Origin: a virus
Virus record (IMG/VR): IMGVR_UViG_3300031787_000060
Coordinates: 16,801 to 80,800 of that record
Direction: 5' to 3' (one strand)
DNA: 64,000 bases
Part shown: piece by piece, positions 9,001 to 18,250 of the stretch
How positions within the stretch are numbered: the stretch's first letter is position 1
How the letters are laid out: every line of letters begins with the position of its first letter
Made by a program: the position numbers and the translations under genes
Notes under the pieces: generated by a model
Seen by the model: the letters and a program-made list of their open reading frames with translations, nothing else
The model's database searches: none
What the model was told of the DNA's origin: nothing

Positions 9001-10859
9001 ATAATACTTTTGGATTAAAACAAGTACCTGTTGCCGATTTTCAGAGTAAATTAAAAAATGTAACAAAAAGACTTATTAGAGAACTTTTAAATGAACAAAA
9101 TTATTTTGAAACGATAAAAAACTCTGACCCATTTTTATATGATGGTATTAAACAAAGAATTAAATTTTTTAATCCATTATTCCATTCTATAACACCTGAA
9201 GGTTTTAACTCAAGAATTACATTTTTAAATCAATGTGTAAGACCAGGTAGAACCATACCTACAACAACTGATAATCAAGGAGGTGTTAAAAACAAAGACG
9301 CATTTAATACTAATTTTGGTAGACCTCCAATTTTAATTTTAAGAGTTGGTGATTTTTATAATTGTAAAATTGTACCTGATACATTATCGTTTACTTATGA
9401 ACAATTAGATTTTAATCCTGAAGGAATTGGTGTGCAACCAGCGATTGTTAATGTTAAACTTGGTTTTAAAATGATTGGTGGTCACGGACTAAAAGAACCA
9501 ATTGAAAAACTTCAAAATGCTTTGAGTTTTAATTTTTATGCAAATACTGAAGTATACGATGAAAGAGCGGATGCAACTGATGATACTAATGTTGAATCTT
9601 TCATTTTAAGTAATCAACAATCAAGTAATATTAGTCAGGCAAATGCGGCATTTGCGAATTCAACACCTTCTATGAGTAATCAACTTAATACCCAAATAAC
9701 AAATAATGGGGGTACACAAGCTGGGAATATTACTAATTCACAAACTTCAGGTGGTGTTGAAACGGGTACATTATTATACGGTGGTTTGTTTGATAACACA
9801 GTTGTCTATACTCAAAACTATTTTAATAATATTGAAAGTTTTGTGACAAAAATTGTTCAAACCACAAACTATGGTGTTTATAAACAAGTAAGTTCTGAAA
9901 AACAGTTTGTAACAGGTTCATTGAATAGTTTAGATACACCCGTTACAAACGTTAAGATACTTGGTAAAATGGTTAATTACAACAATTATCTTTTAAATGT
10001 TGCAAATGAACTAAGTACTGAAATTACTAATGGAACTGATTTTTTAATTTCAGCATTAATTGTTAATAATGTATCAACATCGGACATTAGAGCGGTAAGG
10101 GCTAATTATATATCCCAAGTATCAAATCAGGTTAATAATATCATTTCTAAAATATCTAGTCAAATACAAAGTGTTTCTAATACACAAGTTGGAATATATC
10201 AAAATTATAGAAAACTTGATTTAATATGTTCAGCGACTGATGGTAAAATCACATCACTTGGAAGTCCTTATGTTTATACTCTTACAGGATTACCTGACGG
10301 GGCAAGTGATACACTAACCTCAATAAGAACTGACTATATTAAATTAGCCTCTGACGTTCAATCATACTATACATTATTGAATTCTAATGATATTATTATT
10401 GACGTGACAACTCCAAGTACAACATTTACACCTATATCAAGTCAAAATATTGCGGGTAATTTAAATAGATTTTTCACTCTTTTCTGTAATGAAATAATTG
10501 ATAACAATTCAAGGCAAAGTTTAATTAATAATTTAACTTTAAATTTAGTTTCAGATACTGTACAGTTAACAAAAAGTATTGTCGAAACTACAATTAATGG
10601 ATTAGTCTCAAGTTTTACAGTTGAAAAAAATGCACAAACAAATAAGGTTGACACTTTCTTTAATTCACCTGACTATTTAAGTTATAAAAATTATAATCCA
10701 CAAGTGTCAAACCAAAGTATTGTTGGAAAAACAAGAAATTTCTCTTATACAAGTGCAGGTGCGACTCCTACACAAAACGAAAATTTGAAAAATTTGTATT
10801 CGAATGTGAATGTTAATTTAGATAAAACGACCTTTAACGGAAAAATAATTTTTGACTGA
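6081..10859 (+). CDS. Giant baseplate/tube-cap structural protein with OmpA-like segment
   Basis: This 1592-aa protein has no single recognised full-length homologue to me. Two segments look like tail tube/baseplate initiator proteins: residues about 656-690 contain FIGRPEPIYTYKNTKRSGSI and IIVDHPSVLN, and residues about 1080-1165 contain ILRVGDFYNCKIV, LDFNPEGIGVQPAIVNVKLG and IGGHGLKEPIEKL. T4 gp48/gp54, which cap the tube at the baseplate, are the nearest functional comparison. Between them (about 835-960) is EVKIDLKATN... followed by NLGEDRKQSIIEYF, resembling the OmpA-like peptidoglycan-binding fold with its conserved Arg; the usual Asp partner is not evident. The stop codon overlaps the next ATG (TGATG), indicating translational coupling. 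Baseplate location is supported by context; exact role is inference. Confidence 0.6.
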   Translation: MAVEFLSFNNSEQFRKALVARNLAPYSIQGNFTSPQGLQNYPIKLQDNSPADSESVSSNLYVEPAYSTRMNLYSPAGQFFDGALVVDNTVLPGGGSTENNPLGTSQPYDLQTSRMDLFNEAFIDDAEVVNRYLPPDGYEDLFVTSDLILGKLPAGSQIYGDGKVAPIIFVQGDYTNYEILFGDAALANDSFLQQLAAQSLREATQARIAREIERNTIGAINLDTLTNPFNATLLATGQEPFVYRDYTITKPDGLLDYAAFFIQKLSGTYLPASPIEGSYFSDTEILRLRPLQAIGNLGGGNITNRPNPSIKFLQNTGAGTKSVLFNALNYNRFKPNYAITSTQVGNFINNLFDNFTSIGNLYVGRQETDITNVVSPPNASPIDAFGIPTQAPVYGPDKVGILYEGDQNFQFGLAGLNYEQKPSFDGGFVWITEFTKPEAGRNVGQGGQLLSNNPNFTPLASSYNQVLSTNYTFRPGSILDVTQRLINSTPAQGADRLGHVGNAINQVSKVFSDGYKILTKGSKVKKYVNNSGTEVGQEYCRIFTKDKPYYTYANLQKTVANDSGLETNGNIRRFTYSVLDSTYNLNITPFKNGGTNVINGQVKKYMLSLENLAWKDTPEYNQLPSAEKGPNGGRIMWFPPYDLTFDDSSTPSFNETDFIGRPEPIYTYKNTKRSGSINFKIIVDHPSVLNLIVNKELQNQSNSTITSVVDSFFAGCQRYDIYELAQKFSSLSLGTIDEVYQQVLESLDTSESDKVDALTQIPQEDNSGPKELPNLSSYVGNGIYFNADTTENSNYDQSYENIYNQLVTNINSESFDGIDASKSFLENTITPNYNNFIELAQEIADALVNNNEVKIDLKATNFGVGGISGPESQNLGEDRKQSIIEYFNQLVYQGTNISEYVDSRRLKIDVNSGTIDNYKPKDSSQTYNCNGNNIADEYNVIRVACSTLVISKITVQPYTPFGTKVAKSVSEGYNNTFGLKQVPVADFQSKLKNVTKRLIRELLNEQNYFETIKNSDPFLYDGIKQRIKFFNPLFHSITPEGFNSRITFLNQCVRPGRTIPTTTDNQGGVKNKDAFNTNFGRPPILILRVGDFYNCKIVPDTLSFTYEQLDFNPEGIGVQPAIVNVKLGFKMIGGHGLKEPIEKLQNALSFNFYANTEVYDERADATDDTNVESFILSNQQSSNISQANAAFANSTPSMSNQLNTQITNNGGTQAGNITNSQTSGGVETGTLLYGGLFDNTVVYTQNYFNNIESFVTKIVQTTNYGVYKQVSSEKQFVTGSLNSLDTPVTNVKILGKMVNYNNYLLNVANELSTEITNGTDFLISALIVNNVSTSDIRAVRANYISQVSNQVNNIISKISSQIQSVSNTQVGIYQNYRKLDLICSATDGKITSLGSPYVYTLTGLPDGASDTLTSIRTDYIKLASDVQSYYTLLNSNDIIIDVTTPSTTFTPISSQNIAGNLNRFFTLFCNEIIDNNSRQSLINNLTLNLVSDTVQLTKSIVETTINGLVSSFTVEKNAQTNKVDTFFNSPDYLSYKNYNPQVSNQSIVGKTRNFSYTSAGATPTQNENLKNLYSNVNVNLDKTTFNGKIIFD

Positions 10860-11182
10860 TGGCTAACGAATATTACAATAGATACCAAAATTTTACTGTT
10901 GATGGAACAACTACATATATCCCTTTTGTTAATATTCCATTAAAAACTACTGATAAGAAATACATCTATAAGTTAGGGGTATCAAGATTAGATAAAGTTT
11001 CTCAGTTATATTATAACTCACCATTTTATGGTTGGTTGATATTACAGTCAAATCCACAATATAGTGGTTCTGAATTAAATATTCCTGATAATGCCGTGCT
11101 GAATATACCATTCCCTTTATTGAGTTCTTTGTTAGATTATAAAACAGCAGTGAAAGAATATTTCTATTATTATGGACAGTGA
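10859..11182 (+). CDS. 53: Baseplate wedge protein, gp53/LysM-like
   Basis: The 107-aa protein follows the T4 gp53 and LysM-like pattern. An N-terminal YYNRYQNF segment leads into KLGVSRLDKVSQLYYNSPFY, GWLILQSNP and a final LNIPDNAVLNIPFP. This matches the plan 'defines which building block, works through the position, loads the next subunit, proline-containing exit strand' seen in gp53-type wedge proteins. T4 gp53 is 196 aa, so this is a short version with only the core fold. It overlaps both neighbours: TGATG with the upstream gene and 11 bases with the downstream hub gene. It is therefore co-translated with two giant baseplate proteins. Gene symbol is by family similarity and position. Confidence 0.7.
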   Translation: MANEYYNRYQNFTVDGTTTYIPFVNIPLKTTDKKYIYKLGVSRLDKVSQLYYNSPFYGWLILQSNPQYSGSELNIPDNAVLNIPFPLLSSLLDYKTAVKEYFYYYGQ

Positions 11183-14100
11183 GAATATATACGTTTTTCC
11201 AAGTACATGTGATAACATTTTTGTTATTAACCCAAATAAGGTTACTAACCAATATGGTAATGCGGAAGATAGAAATATAAAACAAGAAAACTTAATTTAT
11301 TACGCTAATTTAGAGTGTGACCTTGAACCAAGAAGTAGACTAATTTCAGGGGCGGACAAAACCACTGTAAAAACAGTTTCATTGGCAAGTATGAATTTTT
11401 TAAATCCTACAGGGACAGGTGCGTTAACTACTGAATGGACGGGAATACAAGACACAACTGCTAATCAAAACCAAATTGCTAATCAACTTCTTGGAATAAA
11501 AGGGATTTCATACCGAGTAGGTTTAAGTTATATCCCAACAATTACAATAAATTTAGAAGATATTAAAGGTAGAGCTCTATTTGAAAGTGGTGAAAATTCA
11601 CCATATTCTGCGTTTTTTAATTTACCATACCCAACATTTTATTTAACACTTAAAGGTTACTATGGTAAGGCGGTTAGATACCCATTAATTTTACAAAAAT
11701 TTACATCTTCATTTAATTCATCTACAGGTAATTTTGATATTAGTTTGGTAATGATTGGTTATAAGTTTAATGTGTTAACCGATATTACAATGGCGGAACT
11801 TTTTGCGGTTCCACAGATGTATCTTAAAAGAACTAATGTGTCACAAGGTGAAAATACTGGAAATCAAACACAAACTAATACCCAACAAATAACTCAACTT
11901 GGGTATGAAAAGATTAGAGATGTTTATACTGATTATAAAAACTTAGGATTAATTCCGAAAGATTTCCCCGAATTAACGGTACAACAGTTATCAACAAAAT
12001 TGGATAATTTTATCAATTATAGTTTAGCAAAATTTGGTCAATCAAATCTAACACCGCTTAATGATATTGATACATACTCACAAGATTTAACACAATATCG
12101 TGGAGAAATTTATAATTTTACTACTTCGTGGTTTAATCTAAATTTAGATGCTACGAATTTCTTTATTTCAAACCCAATCAATAATGTCAGATATAAAATC
12201 TACACTTATAAGTTATCAAATTTTCAAAAATTAGATACAGTTGCAATCAGTGATATTGATTCCCAATATTCTAAATTACAATCAATTATTACACAAAATA
12301 ATGAAAATTTAAAAAATAATACAACTTTTGGTTCAGGTGAATATAAAATTGAAAACCCAATAGATATTCAAAATATAAGAACTGATGATACTAATATTGA
12401 TTATGTTGAAACATATAAACAAAGAAATAATGTGGAAACAGTAAATCAAGACCAAGTCACATCAATTGTCAATGAGATTGATAATTTAAAAAATATTTTT
12501 AAAGAAAGTGAAGTTGGATTTTTATTTCAATTTGATGGGGCAAGTAGATTTTTAGATTTAACATATGAGTTAGATAAAATATTAAATGATAAAAAAACAT
12601 TAATTGAAGATAAACTTACTAAAGAATTATCAAGTTTTATACAAACAACAAGTGGATTAGGATTTTCACCAACAATAAGAAATGTAGTTGCGGTTATCAT
12701 GGCATCTGCAGAGGCCTTTTTAAGATTAATGCAAGATGTTCATAAAAAAGCATTTGATGTTAGAAACAGTGAAATAAAAAAGTTAGTAACTAAAAATGAT
12801 TCTGCATCACAGTTATCACCTGTATATCCTTGGCCTCAATTTGTAGTTGAAAAAAATATTGATGGTCAAGTGAAATTTGAAATACAATATCCTGGCGATA
12901 ATTCAGTTATATCGATAACTAAAGGAAATAATTATACTATTTGGCCTGAAGTCGAGTTTGTCGAAGAGTTTTTAAAAGGTTATTTACAAAGAGAAATACC
13001 CCCAATCCCACCAACACCGACTAATGAAGGTATTAATCGAATTTTAATTTCAGGGTTTGATACGTTACCAAGTAATGAGCCATATAGTAATTTAACTGAA
13101 AGTAAATTTTTATATGAAGTTTGGGAAAGAATTCAAACAATAACACAATATAACGGATTTCAAAAAAATAATGACAGTTCAACTAATCAAAATATATTAA
13201 ACTACTTAGCTGAAACAGAAAGTCTGAATGTATTTAACGCTTTAAATTCGGGTAATCGAGAAAATTCACCAAGATTAAATTTTCTTTTTAAAACATCGAA
13301 CTTTACTAAAGATTCTTATTTTTCTGAACTTGTTAATTTACAACAGGATTATTCAATTTATTCACAAGGGTATTTTGTAACTGATTATTTAAAAAGAGAA
13401 GTTAATGAAAATCCGAATAAAATTTTATTTGAAGATTTACCAACAATTCAAATAACCAATGACAAAGAAAAATACATGGTAAATTATTTAAATTCTAATG
13501 TCCATAATGACATTAGTTTTACTGATACATATCCATATATTGATTCAAATTGGAATTACGCTAATTTAGCTGCGGGACAAAATAATACAAAGTTTAAAAA
13601 CATAAACTCAACAGAGTTTTCAATTTATTATAACACATACTTTAAAAAAGTTACAAATTTTGAAGACTCTTCAGTTGTCGGTACTAATGGTAATAAAACA
13701 AAACTACGACCATATACTGATTATAATTGGAGGTCTAATGAAATAACACTACCTGTTGATTTACAAACTTTTTATAATAATAGAAAATCTACAGAATTTT
13801 TACCGACAGAAGGGTTTATTAATTACATTGACTCTGAATTAACCAATAAACAAACAACTTCAATTCTTAATACACCTTATTTTATTAACGCAATACAAAA
13901 AGGTATTAACGCAACTTTAAATGGTCAAAGTAGTGCCTATTTAGAAGCGTCTTATCTTTTCTTAAACAGTTTACCTTTATCAACATTAAAAGAAAGATAT
14001 TTGTCATTTGAAAATAATTTAAATACATATTCTGATTTTATTTTTGCTGGTTTAAAGAAATTTGGTGGTGTTCATAGGTTACCATACTTTTGGATTTTGA

Positions 14101-17100
14101 AATTAGGTTCAATTTGGAACCGATATAAAAATTATGTTAATGATGGGACTGATTATATTACACCTATTTGGACTAATTTTAATTATTTAAATAATTTTGA
14201 CCCGATTAACAATTTGGCATCAACTACTTATGTTTTGTCTTCAGAAACATTTAATACAACATCAATTACATTAGAAAATACCCAAACATCATCAATAAAT
14301 TATCATATTGGATTTTATCCAAAACTGGTAAATGATTTTTATTTTTTACATAATGGTTCTTATTTATATAACCCAAACTCAGTCACAACTTCATTAGATA
14401 TACAAAACGCATTACAAACCGCACTTGATAACCGAGAAATTATTTTATTTAATGCTGACCAATCAAATATCCAATCTTCAAACATTAATTTAAAAACTTG
14501 GACTGTTTTAATTAAAGTTAGTAATTCGGAAGGTGAGGAGTCTTATACAATATGTCCTTCTTTTGGTACAACAACTAATCAAATTAAAAAAGAATGTTTT
14601 GACGGCAATAATAATAACATAATCTCACTTTCAAACAATCCAAGTATTCATAACGGTTCGGTAAGGTTATTTTGGGGAGCACCTAACTATGGGTATTTTA
14701 ATACAACACCAATTAGAAAATCTAGTTATAATGAATATCTTAAAAAAGTTTATTCCGATAAACAAGAACAAGTAAGTTTTGAATTATTTTCTGAATTTAT
14801 TTATTCAAACATTGAAGAATTATTTTCTGTTTTTGATACTGAAGAATTAAATAATTTTGAAATTGAATTTTTAAAATTTGCAAATCAGGGAAGTTCAAGT
14901 GTTTATTCTTTTGAGTCAATACTTAAAAAAATAACATTCTATAATGAAAAATCTGAGAATATTATTGGAGTTAACTATAACGAAATTGTTAAAAGTATTG
15001 CCATTTCACAAAGTTATGATGTTAGTACAACAATAACAAACTCGTTACAATACGATATTTTAATTAAACGAGGAAATCCGACTGGGTTTGATAAAAATTT
15101 GTTTAATATACTCTCATCAAATCCGTCTCCTGAAATAGTAAATCGATATAATATCCCAAACTATGAGATAACGCCAAATTCAGTGCCGACTAACTTTGGT
15201 ATAACTTATAGTGAATCAAAGGCTCTATATCCAAACGAGTGGAATACTATGGAACTTTATGTCGGATTTTCAACAATTGATGGATTAAACTACGACGCTT
15301 CTGAAAATTATTTAACTAACTTCTTTAGAGTTTTCAATATAGGTTTTACAGTTGATAATATTAAATTATTTAGAAATTTAATTAAAATGTATGGAACAAC
15401 ATCAATTTTGGGTAATTCTGGAAATATTGATGTTTTTAAAAATAAAATAGACACTTATTTAAATATTACTGATAATTTATCGGGTGAAACTTTCACAAAT
15501 TTTATCACATCTTTACAAAAAAAATTAGGTGGTGGTAATACAAATACTGAAAAAATTGATTCGGTTTTAGAAGGGTTTCAAAGTAAAGTTGAATTATATG
15601 ATATGTTTAAAGCAATTAATGATAAATGGATTGCTGGAAATGATTATACAAAAATTGATGAAAACTCTGACGCTCCTTTATTTAAAGATTATTTATTTGT
15701 TGACAGAGCAAATAGAAATGTTGGTGATATATTTGTTGATATTACAAAAGTTAATTCGTATTTAAAAGGTGCAAATCTTAAATCAAACGTTTTTACAGTT
15801 GTCGGTTCAATAATAAAAGACCATAATTTTGTTAGTTTTTTAATGCCATCATACATTAATTTTTATGGAAGACAAACTCCAACTGGACAGGATGATACTT
15901 CAAAAAATACTGAACCAAATGAATTTGCGAACAATTTATTTGGAACATTTGATACTGTTGATTATCAAAGCTCAAAACCAAAAATGTTAAATATATTTGT
16001 TGATAAACCTTCACAACAAACGGATAACAAATCCAAACTTAATGGATATAAAGATGATGGTTTAGATATTACAATATGTGCTGAAAATTCTGTTGGGGTT
16101 GATGCGTCTCAAAAAAGAAACTTTTCTTTAGAAAATAGAATAGTTGGTTTTGCGGTTGACTTTGAATTACAAAATCAAGGAGTTTTCAAAAAAATAAATG
16201 TAAGTCAGGATTTAGGTAAGGCAACAAGTGAATCCTTAATGGCTGAGTATAATTTAGCTAACTCAAGTGCTGGAATTCAAACATCAACACAAAGTGTTAG
16301 TTTATATAACATTTATAAAACTAGAAGTTACGCTGCGTCTGTTGAATCAATGGGTAACGTAATGATTCAACCATCAATGTATTTTGTTTTAAGAAATATA
16401 CCATTATTTGCAGGGTCTTATTTTATTACTGAAGTGAACCATAGTATAGGATTAGATGATTTTACAACATCATTTACGGGTACAAGACAGGCGGTTGCTA
16501 CATTACCAAAAGTGGATACACTTTTCCAAACAATTAAAAAACAATTATTAACTAATTTAGGTAGTACATTTAAAAATCAAGGTGGGTCTACTACAGGTAT
16601 ACCAAACAATTCTGTACAAATAAAAAATAGTATAACTAATTCTATAATTGGTGGTAAAATAATGTCTAATACCCCAAATTGTAATAAAGATGAAGCTTAC
16701 TCTAATTATACAAAATACACAGGGCTTACTAAAAATGAAGGTGTTGATGTTATTGTTTCGGCAATTAAAGTATTGCCTACAACTGATAAAGTTCGACTTT
16801 GTATTTTTATTAGTTGTTGGATTGAATCAGGATTATCTATAAATGAAACAACAAATCGTTTGCAGTTTTTTGGTAATAATATCGCGGGAGTAACATTAGA
16901 TTACGATTACCATGGTGAACTTAAAAACTATATTACTTCAAATTTCATGTGTTTAACTAACACCAGCCAATATACACAAACATATGCAGTCTTTGAAAGA
17001 GAAAACAGTTTATATGATTTTATGATTGCGGCATACCCTGATTACATTAATAATAACGTAAATGATATAATAAACAAAGATACGTTTGCAAATGAATTTT

Positions 17101-17261
17101 CAAAATTTTGGATAGAATATTTCCCTTATAATAAAGTAGTTAATACTCCAACAATTTTTAATGACTATATACAAACCAATAACGAAAATTATCAAAAACT
17201 GTTAAGTAAAATTAAAAAAGGATTTGATATTTACCAAAGTATTATTCCTATTAGTGAGTAA
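11172..17261 (+). CDS. Giant baseplate hub protein with possible C-terminal cell-wall hydrolase domain
   Basis: The 2029-aa product has an N-terminal region (about 145-205) with FFNLPYPTFYLTLKGYYGKA and SLVMIGYKFNVLTDI, typical of hub or tube-attached baseplate proteins in related phages. Near residues 1745-1780 FAGSYFITEVNHSIGLDDF and TTSFTGTRQ resemble the late-control/gp27-type hub fold. After a Gly/Thr/Asn-rich linker, the last about 200 residues form a separate domain with TDKVRLCIFISCWIESGL and then FFGNNIAGVTLDY; a Glu in a helix followed by an N-N-x-G segment suggests a muramidase or glucosaminidase-like fold. T4 gp5 similarly carries a lysozyme in the hub. The middle about 1400 residues are unassigned Asn/Tyr-rich structural sequence. 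Hub role is likely; enzymatic activity is inference. Confidence 0.6.
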   Translation: MDSENIYVFPSTCDNIFVINPNKVTNQYGNAEDRNIKQENLIYYANLECDLEPRSRLISGADKTTVKTVSLASMNFLNPTGTGALTTEWTGIQDTTANQNQIANQLLGIKGISYRVGLSYIPTITINLEDIKGRALFESGENSPYSAFFNLPYPTFYLTLKGYYGKAVRYPLILQKFTSSFNSSTGNFDISLVMIGYKFNVLTDITMAELFAVPQMYLKRTNVSQGENTGNQTQTNTQQITQLGYEKIRDVYTDYKNLGLIPKDFPELTVQQLSTKLDNFINYSLAKFGQSNLTPLNDIDTYSQDLTQYRGEIYNFTTSWFNLNLDATNFFISNPINNVRYKIYTYKLSNFQKLDTVAISDIDSQYSKLQSIITQNNENLKNNTTFGSGEYKIENPIDIQNIRTDDTNIDYVETYKQRNNVETVNQDQVTSIVNEIDNLKNIFKESEVGFLFQFDGASRFLDLTYELDKILNDKKTLIEDKLTKELSSFIQTTSGLGFSPTIRNVVAVIMASAEAFLRLMQDVHKKAFDVRNSEIKKLVTKNDSASQLSPVYPWPQFVVEKNIDGQVKFEIQYPGDNSVISITKGNNYTIWPEVEFVEEFLKGYLQREIPPIPPTPTNEGINRILISGFDTLPSNEPYSNLTESKFLYEVWERIQTITQYNGFQKNNDSSTNQNILNYLAETESLNVFNALNSGNRENSPRLNFLFKTSNFTKDSYFSELVNLQQDYSIYSQGYFVTDYLKREVNENPNKILFEDLPTIQITNDKEKYMVNYLNSNVHNDISFTDTYPYIDSNWNYANLAAGQNNTKFKNINSTEFSIYYNTYFKKVTNFEDSSVVGTNGNKTKLRPYTDYNWRSNEITLPVDLQTFYNNRKSTEFLPTEGFINYIDSELTNKQTTSILNTPYFINAIQKGINATLNGQSSAYLEASYLFLNSLPLSTLKERYLSFENNLNTYSDFIFAGLKKFGGVHRLPYFWILKLGSIWNRYKNYVNDGTDYITPIWTNFNYLNNFDPINNLASTTYVLSSETFNTTSITLENTQTSSINYHIGFYPKLVNDFYFLHNGSYLYNPNSVTTSLDIQNALQTALDNREIILFNADQSNIQSSNINLKTWTVLIKVSNSEGEESYTICPSFGTTTNQIKKECFDGNNNNIISLSNNPSIHNGSVRLFWGAPNYGYFNTTPIRKSSYNEYLKKVYSDKQEQVSFELFSEFIYSNIEELFSVFDTEELNNFEIEFLKFANQGSSSVYSFESILKKITFYNEKSENIIGVNYNEIVKSIAISQSYDVSTTITNSLQYDILIKRGNPTGFDKNLFNILSSNPSPEIVNRYNIPNYEITPNSVPTNFGITYSESKALYPNEWNTMELYVGFSTIDGLNYDASENYLTNFFRVFNIGFTVDNIKLFRNLIKMYGTTSILGNSGNIDVFKNKIDTYLNITDNLSGETFTNFITSLQKKLGGGNTNTEKIDSVLEGFQSKVELYDMFKAINDKWIAGNDYTKIDENSDAPLFKDYLFVDRANRNVGDIFVDITKVNSYLKGANLKSNVFTVVGSIIKDHNFVSFLMPSYINFYGRQTPTGQDDTSKNTEPNEFANNLFGTFDTVDYQSSKPKMLNIFVDKPSQQTDNKSKLNGYKDDGLDITICAENSVGVDASQKRNFSLENRIVGFAVDFELQNQGVFKKINVSQDLGKATSESLMAEYNLANSSAGIQTSTQSVSLYNIYKTRSYAASVESMGNVMIQPSMYFVLRNIPLFAGSYFITEVNHSIGLDDFTTSFTGTRQAVATLPKVDTLFQTIKKQLLTNLGSTFKNQGGSTTGIPNNSVQIKNSITNSIIGGKIMSNTPNCNKDEAYSNYTKYTGLTKNEGVDVIVSAIKVLPTTDKVRLCIFISCWIESGLSINETTNRLQFFGNNIAGVTLDYDYHGELKNYITSNFMCLTNTSQYTQTYAVFERENSLYDFMIAAYPDYINNNVNDIINKDTFANEFSKFWIEYFPYNKVVNTPTIFNDYIQTNNENYQKLLSKIKKGFDIYQSIIPISE

Positions 17262-17277
17262 TTTCATTATTGACGAA

Positions 17278-17285
17278 TATTTATA
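17278..17285 (+). promoter_or_regulatory. TATTTATA box upstream of 74-aa gene
   Basis: TATTTATA ends 13 bases before the ATG at 17299, directly after the giant hub gene. Confidence 0.45.
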
Positions 17286-17298
17286 ATAAAATAATATT

Positions 17299-17523
17299 AT
17301 GAACACTAAACAAATTTTAGACAGATACTTAGGTAAGAGTACAAGAATTACTGAAACTGACAAAGGAAATGGTTTTAAAGAGGTGTGTGATTTAGATACT
17401 GGTGATTGTTATACAATCAGAATGAAAGATGGTTTAATTGAGAGAGTTAATAATACTCTTAATACTAATAAAAAAATAAACGTAGAAACAACTCAAGGTT
17501 TCAAACAATTATTAAATGGTTAA
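17299..17523 (+). CDS. Small protein of unknown function (74 aa)
   Basis: I do not recognise this protein. It is basic at the N-terminus (MNTKQILDRYLGKS), has a central Cys pair in EVCDLDTGDCYTIRMKDG, and ends in a short predicted helix. The central part reads like a small beta-hairpin domain. It starts 37 bases after the hub gene, has its own TATTTATA box, and its stop codon lies just before the next gene's start, so the two are probably co-expressed. No membrane segment or signal peptide is visible. Confidence 0.6.
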   Translation: MNTKQILDRYLGKSTRITETDKGNGFKEVCDLDTGDCYTIRMKDGLIERVNNTLNTNKKINVETTQGFKQLLNG

Positions 17524-17524
17524 A

Positions 17525-18181
17525 ATGGGAATTTCAGAAACAATTTTGGAAGAATTAAAAAGATATAATAAGATTAATAATTATATCACCGAACAAGAAG
17601 CGGGATTACCACCTGTACCTGGTGAAGACCCATTGGCGGCACCTGCAGCACCTGACGCTGGAGCTTTACCACCGGCACCTGAAGCGGGAGTGACACCTCC
17701 ACCGGCGGATGCTCAACCTATTGATGTTGCAAATGACCCTGATGTTGAAAAAGTAGGTGATGAAGGGGAATCTTCTGAAACTGAAGAATTAGAAATTACT
17801 GATTTAGTAAAATCACAACAAAATATTGAAACAAAACAAGAAGAATATTTTAATAACTTATTTAATCAATTAACTGATTTAGAAAGTAAGTTAAGTAATA
17901 TGGAAAATATTTTTACTAAATTAAATGATATCGAGGCTAAGATTGAAAAATACAGAGAAAAAACTCCACAAGAAAAACTTGAATTAAGAAGTTTAGACTC
18001 AGGGCCATTTAATCAAAAATTAACTGATTTTTTTGTTGACAAACAAGAAGATATTGAAAAATCAGGAAAAAATGAATATATTTTAACAACTGATGAAGTT
18101 GAAGATTTCACTCCTTCAGAAATTAAAACAACTTTTAACGATTACGGAGAAGAAACACAATACAAACCTTTGAAATTCTAA
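17525..18181 (+). CDS. Acidic coiled-coil protein, possible virion or prohead-core component
   Basis: The 218-aa protein starts MGISETILEELKRYNKINNY; an in-frame ATG nine bases earlier (17516) is possible but overlaps the upstream stop codon. After an amphipathic N-terminal helix it has a Pro/Ala-rich linker (about 27-65), an acidic segment (DEGESSETEELEITDL) and a coiled coil (about 95-145). The C-terminal part is LRSLDSGPFNQKL followed by a conserved-looking small domain. No enzyme motif is visible. The N-terminal helix followed by ITEQEAG is reminiscent of capsid-targeting peptides of T4 internal proteins, but this is only a resemblance. It closes the structural block before the replication module. 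Confidence 0.65.
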   Translation: MGISETILEELKRYNKINNYITEQEAGLPPVPGEDPLAAPAAPDAGALPPAPEAGVTPPPADAQPIDVANDPDVEKVGDEGESSETEELEITDLVKSQQNIETKQEEYFNNLFNQLTDLESKLSNMENIFTKLNDIEAKIEKYREKTPQEKLELRSLDSGPFNQKLTDFFVDKQEDIEKSGKNEYILTTDEVEDFTPSEIKTTFNDYGEETQYKPLKF

Positions 18182-18189
18182 ATTTCAAA

Positions 18190-18221
18190 TTTGATTATCA
18201 CGGCTGACACACTTATACTTG
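18190..18221 (+). promoter_or_regulatory. Bacteroidota-type promoter before gp32
   Basis: TTTG at 18190-18193 and TATACTTG at 18214-18221 are 20 bases apart, fitting the Bacteroidota primary-sigma consensus TTTG-N19-21-TAnnTTTG with one mismatch. Transcription would start around 18228, giving a leader of about 20 bases before the ATG at 18251. No TATTTATA box is present here, so gp32 seems to use the host-type signal. Confidence 0.5.
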
Positions 18222-18250
18222 AATATTAACTAATAAATTATATACACAAA

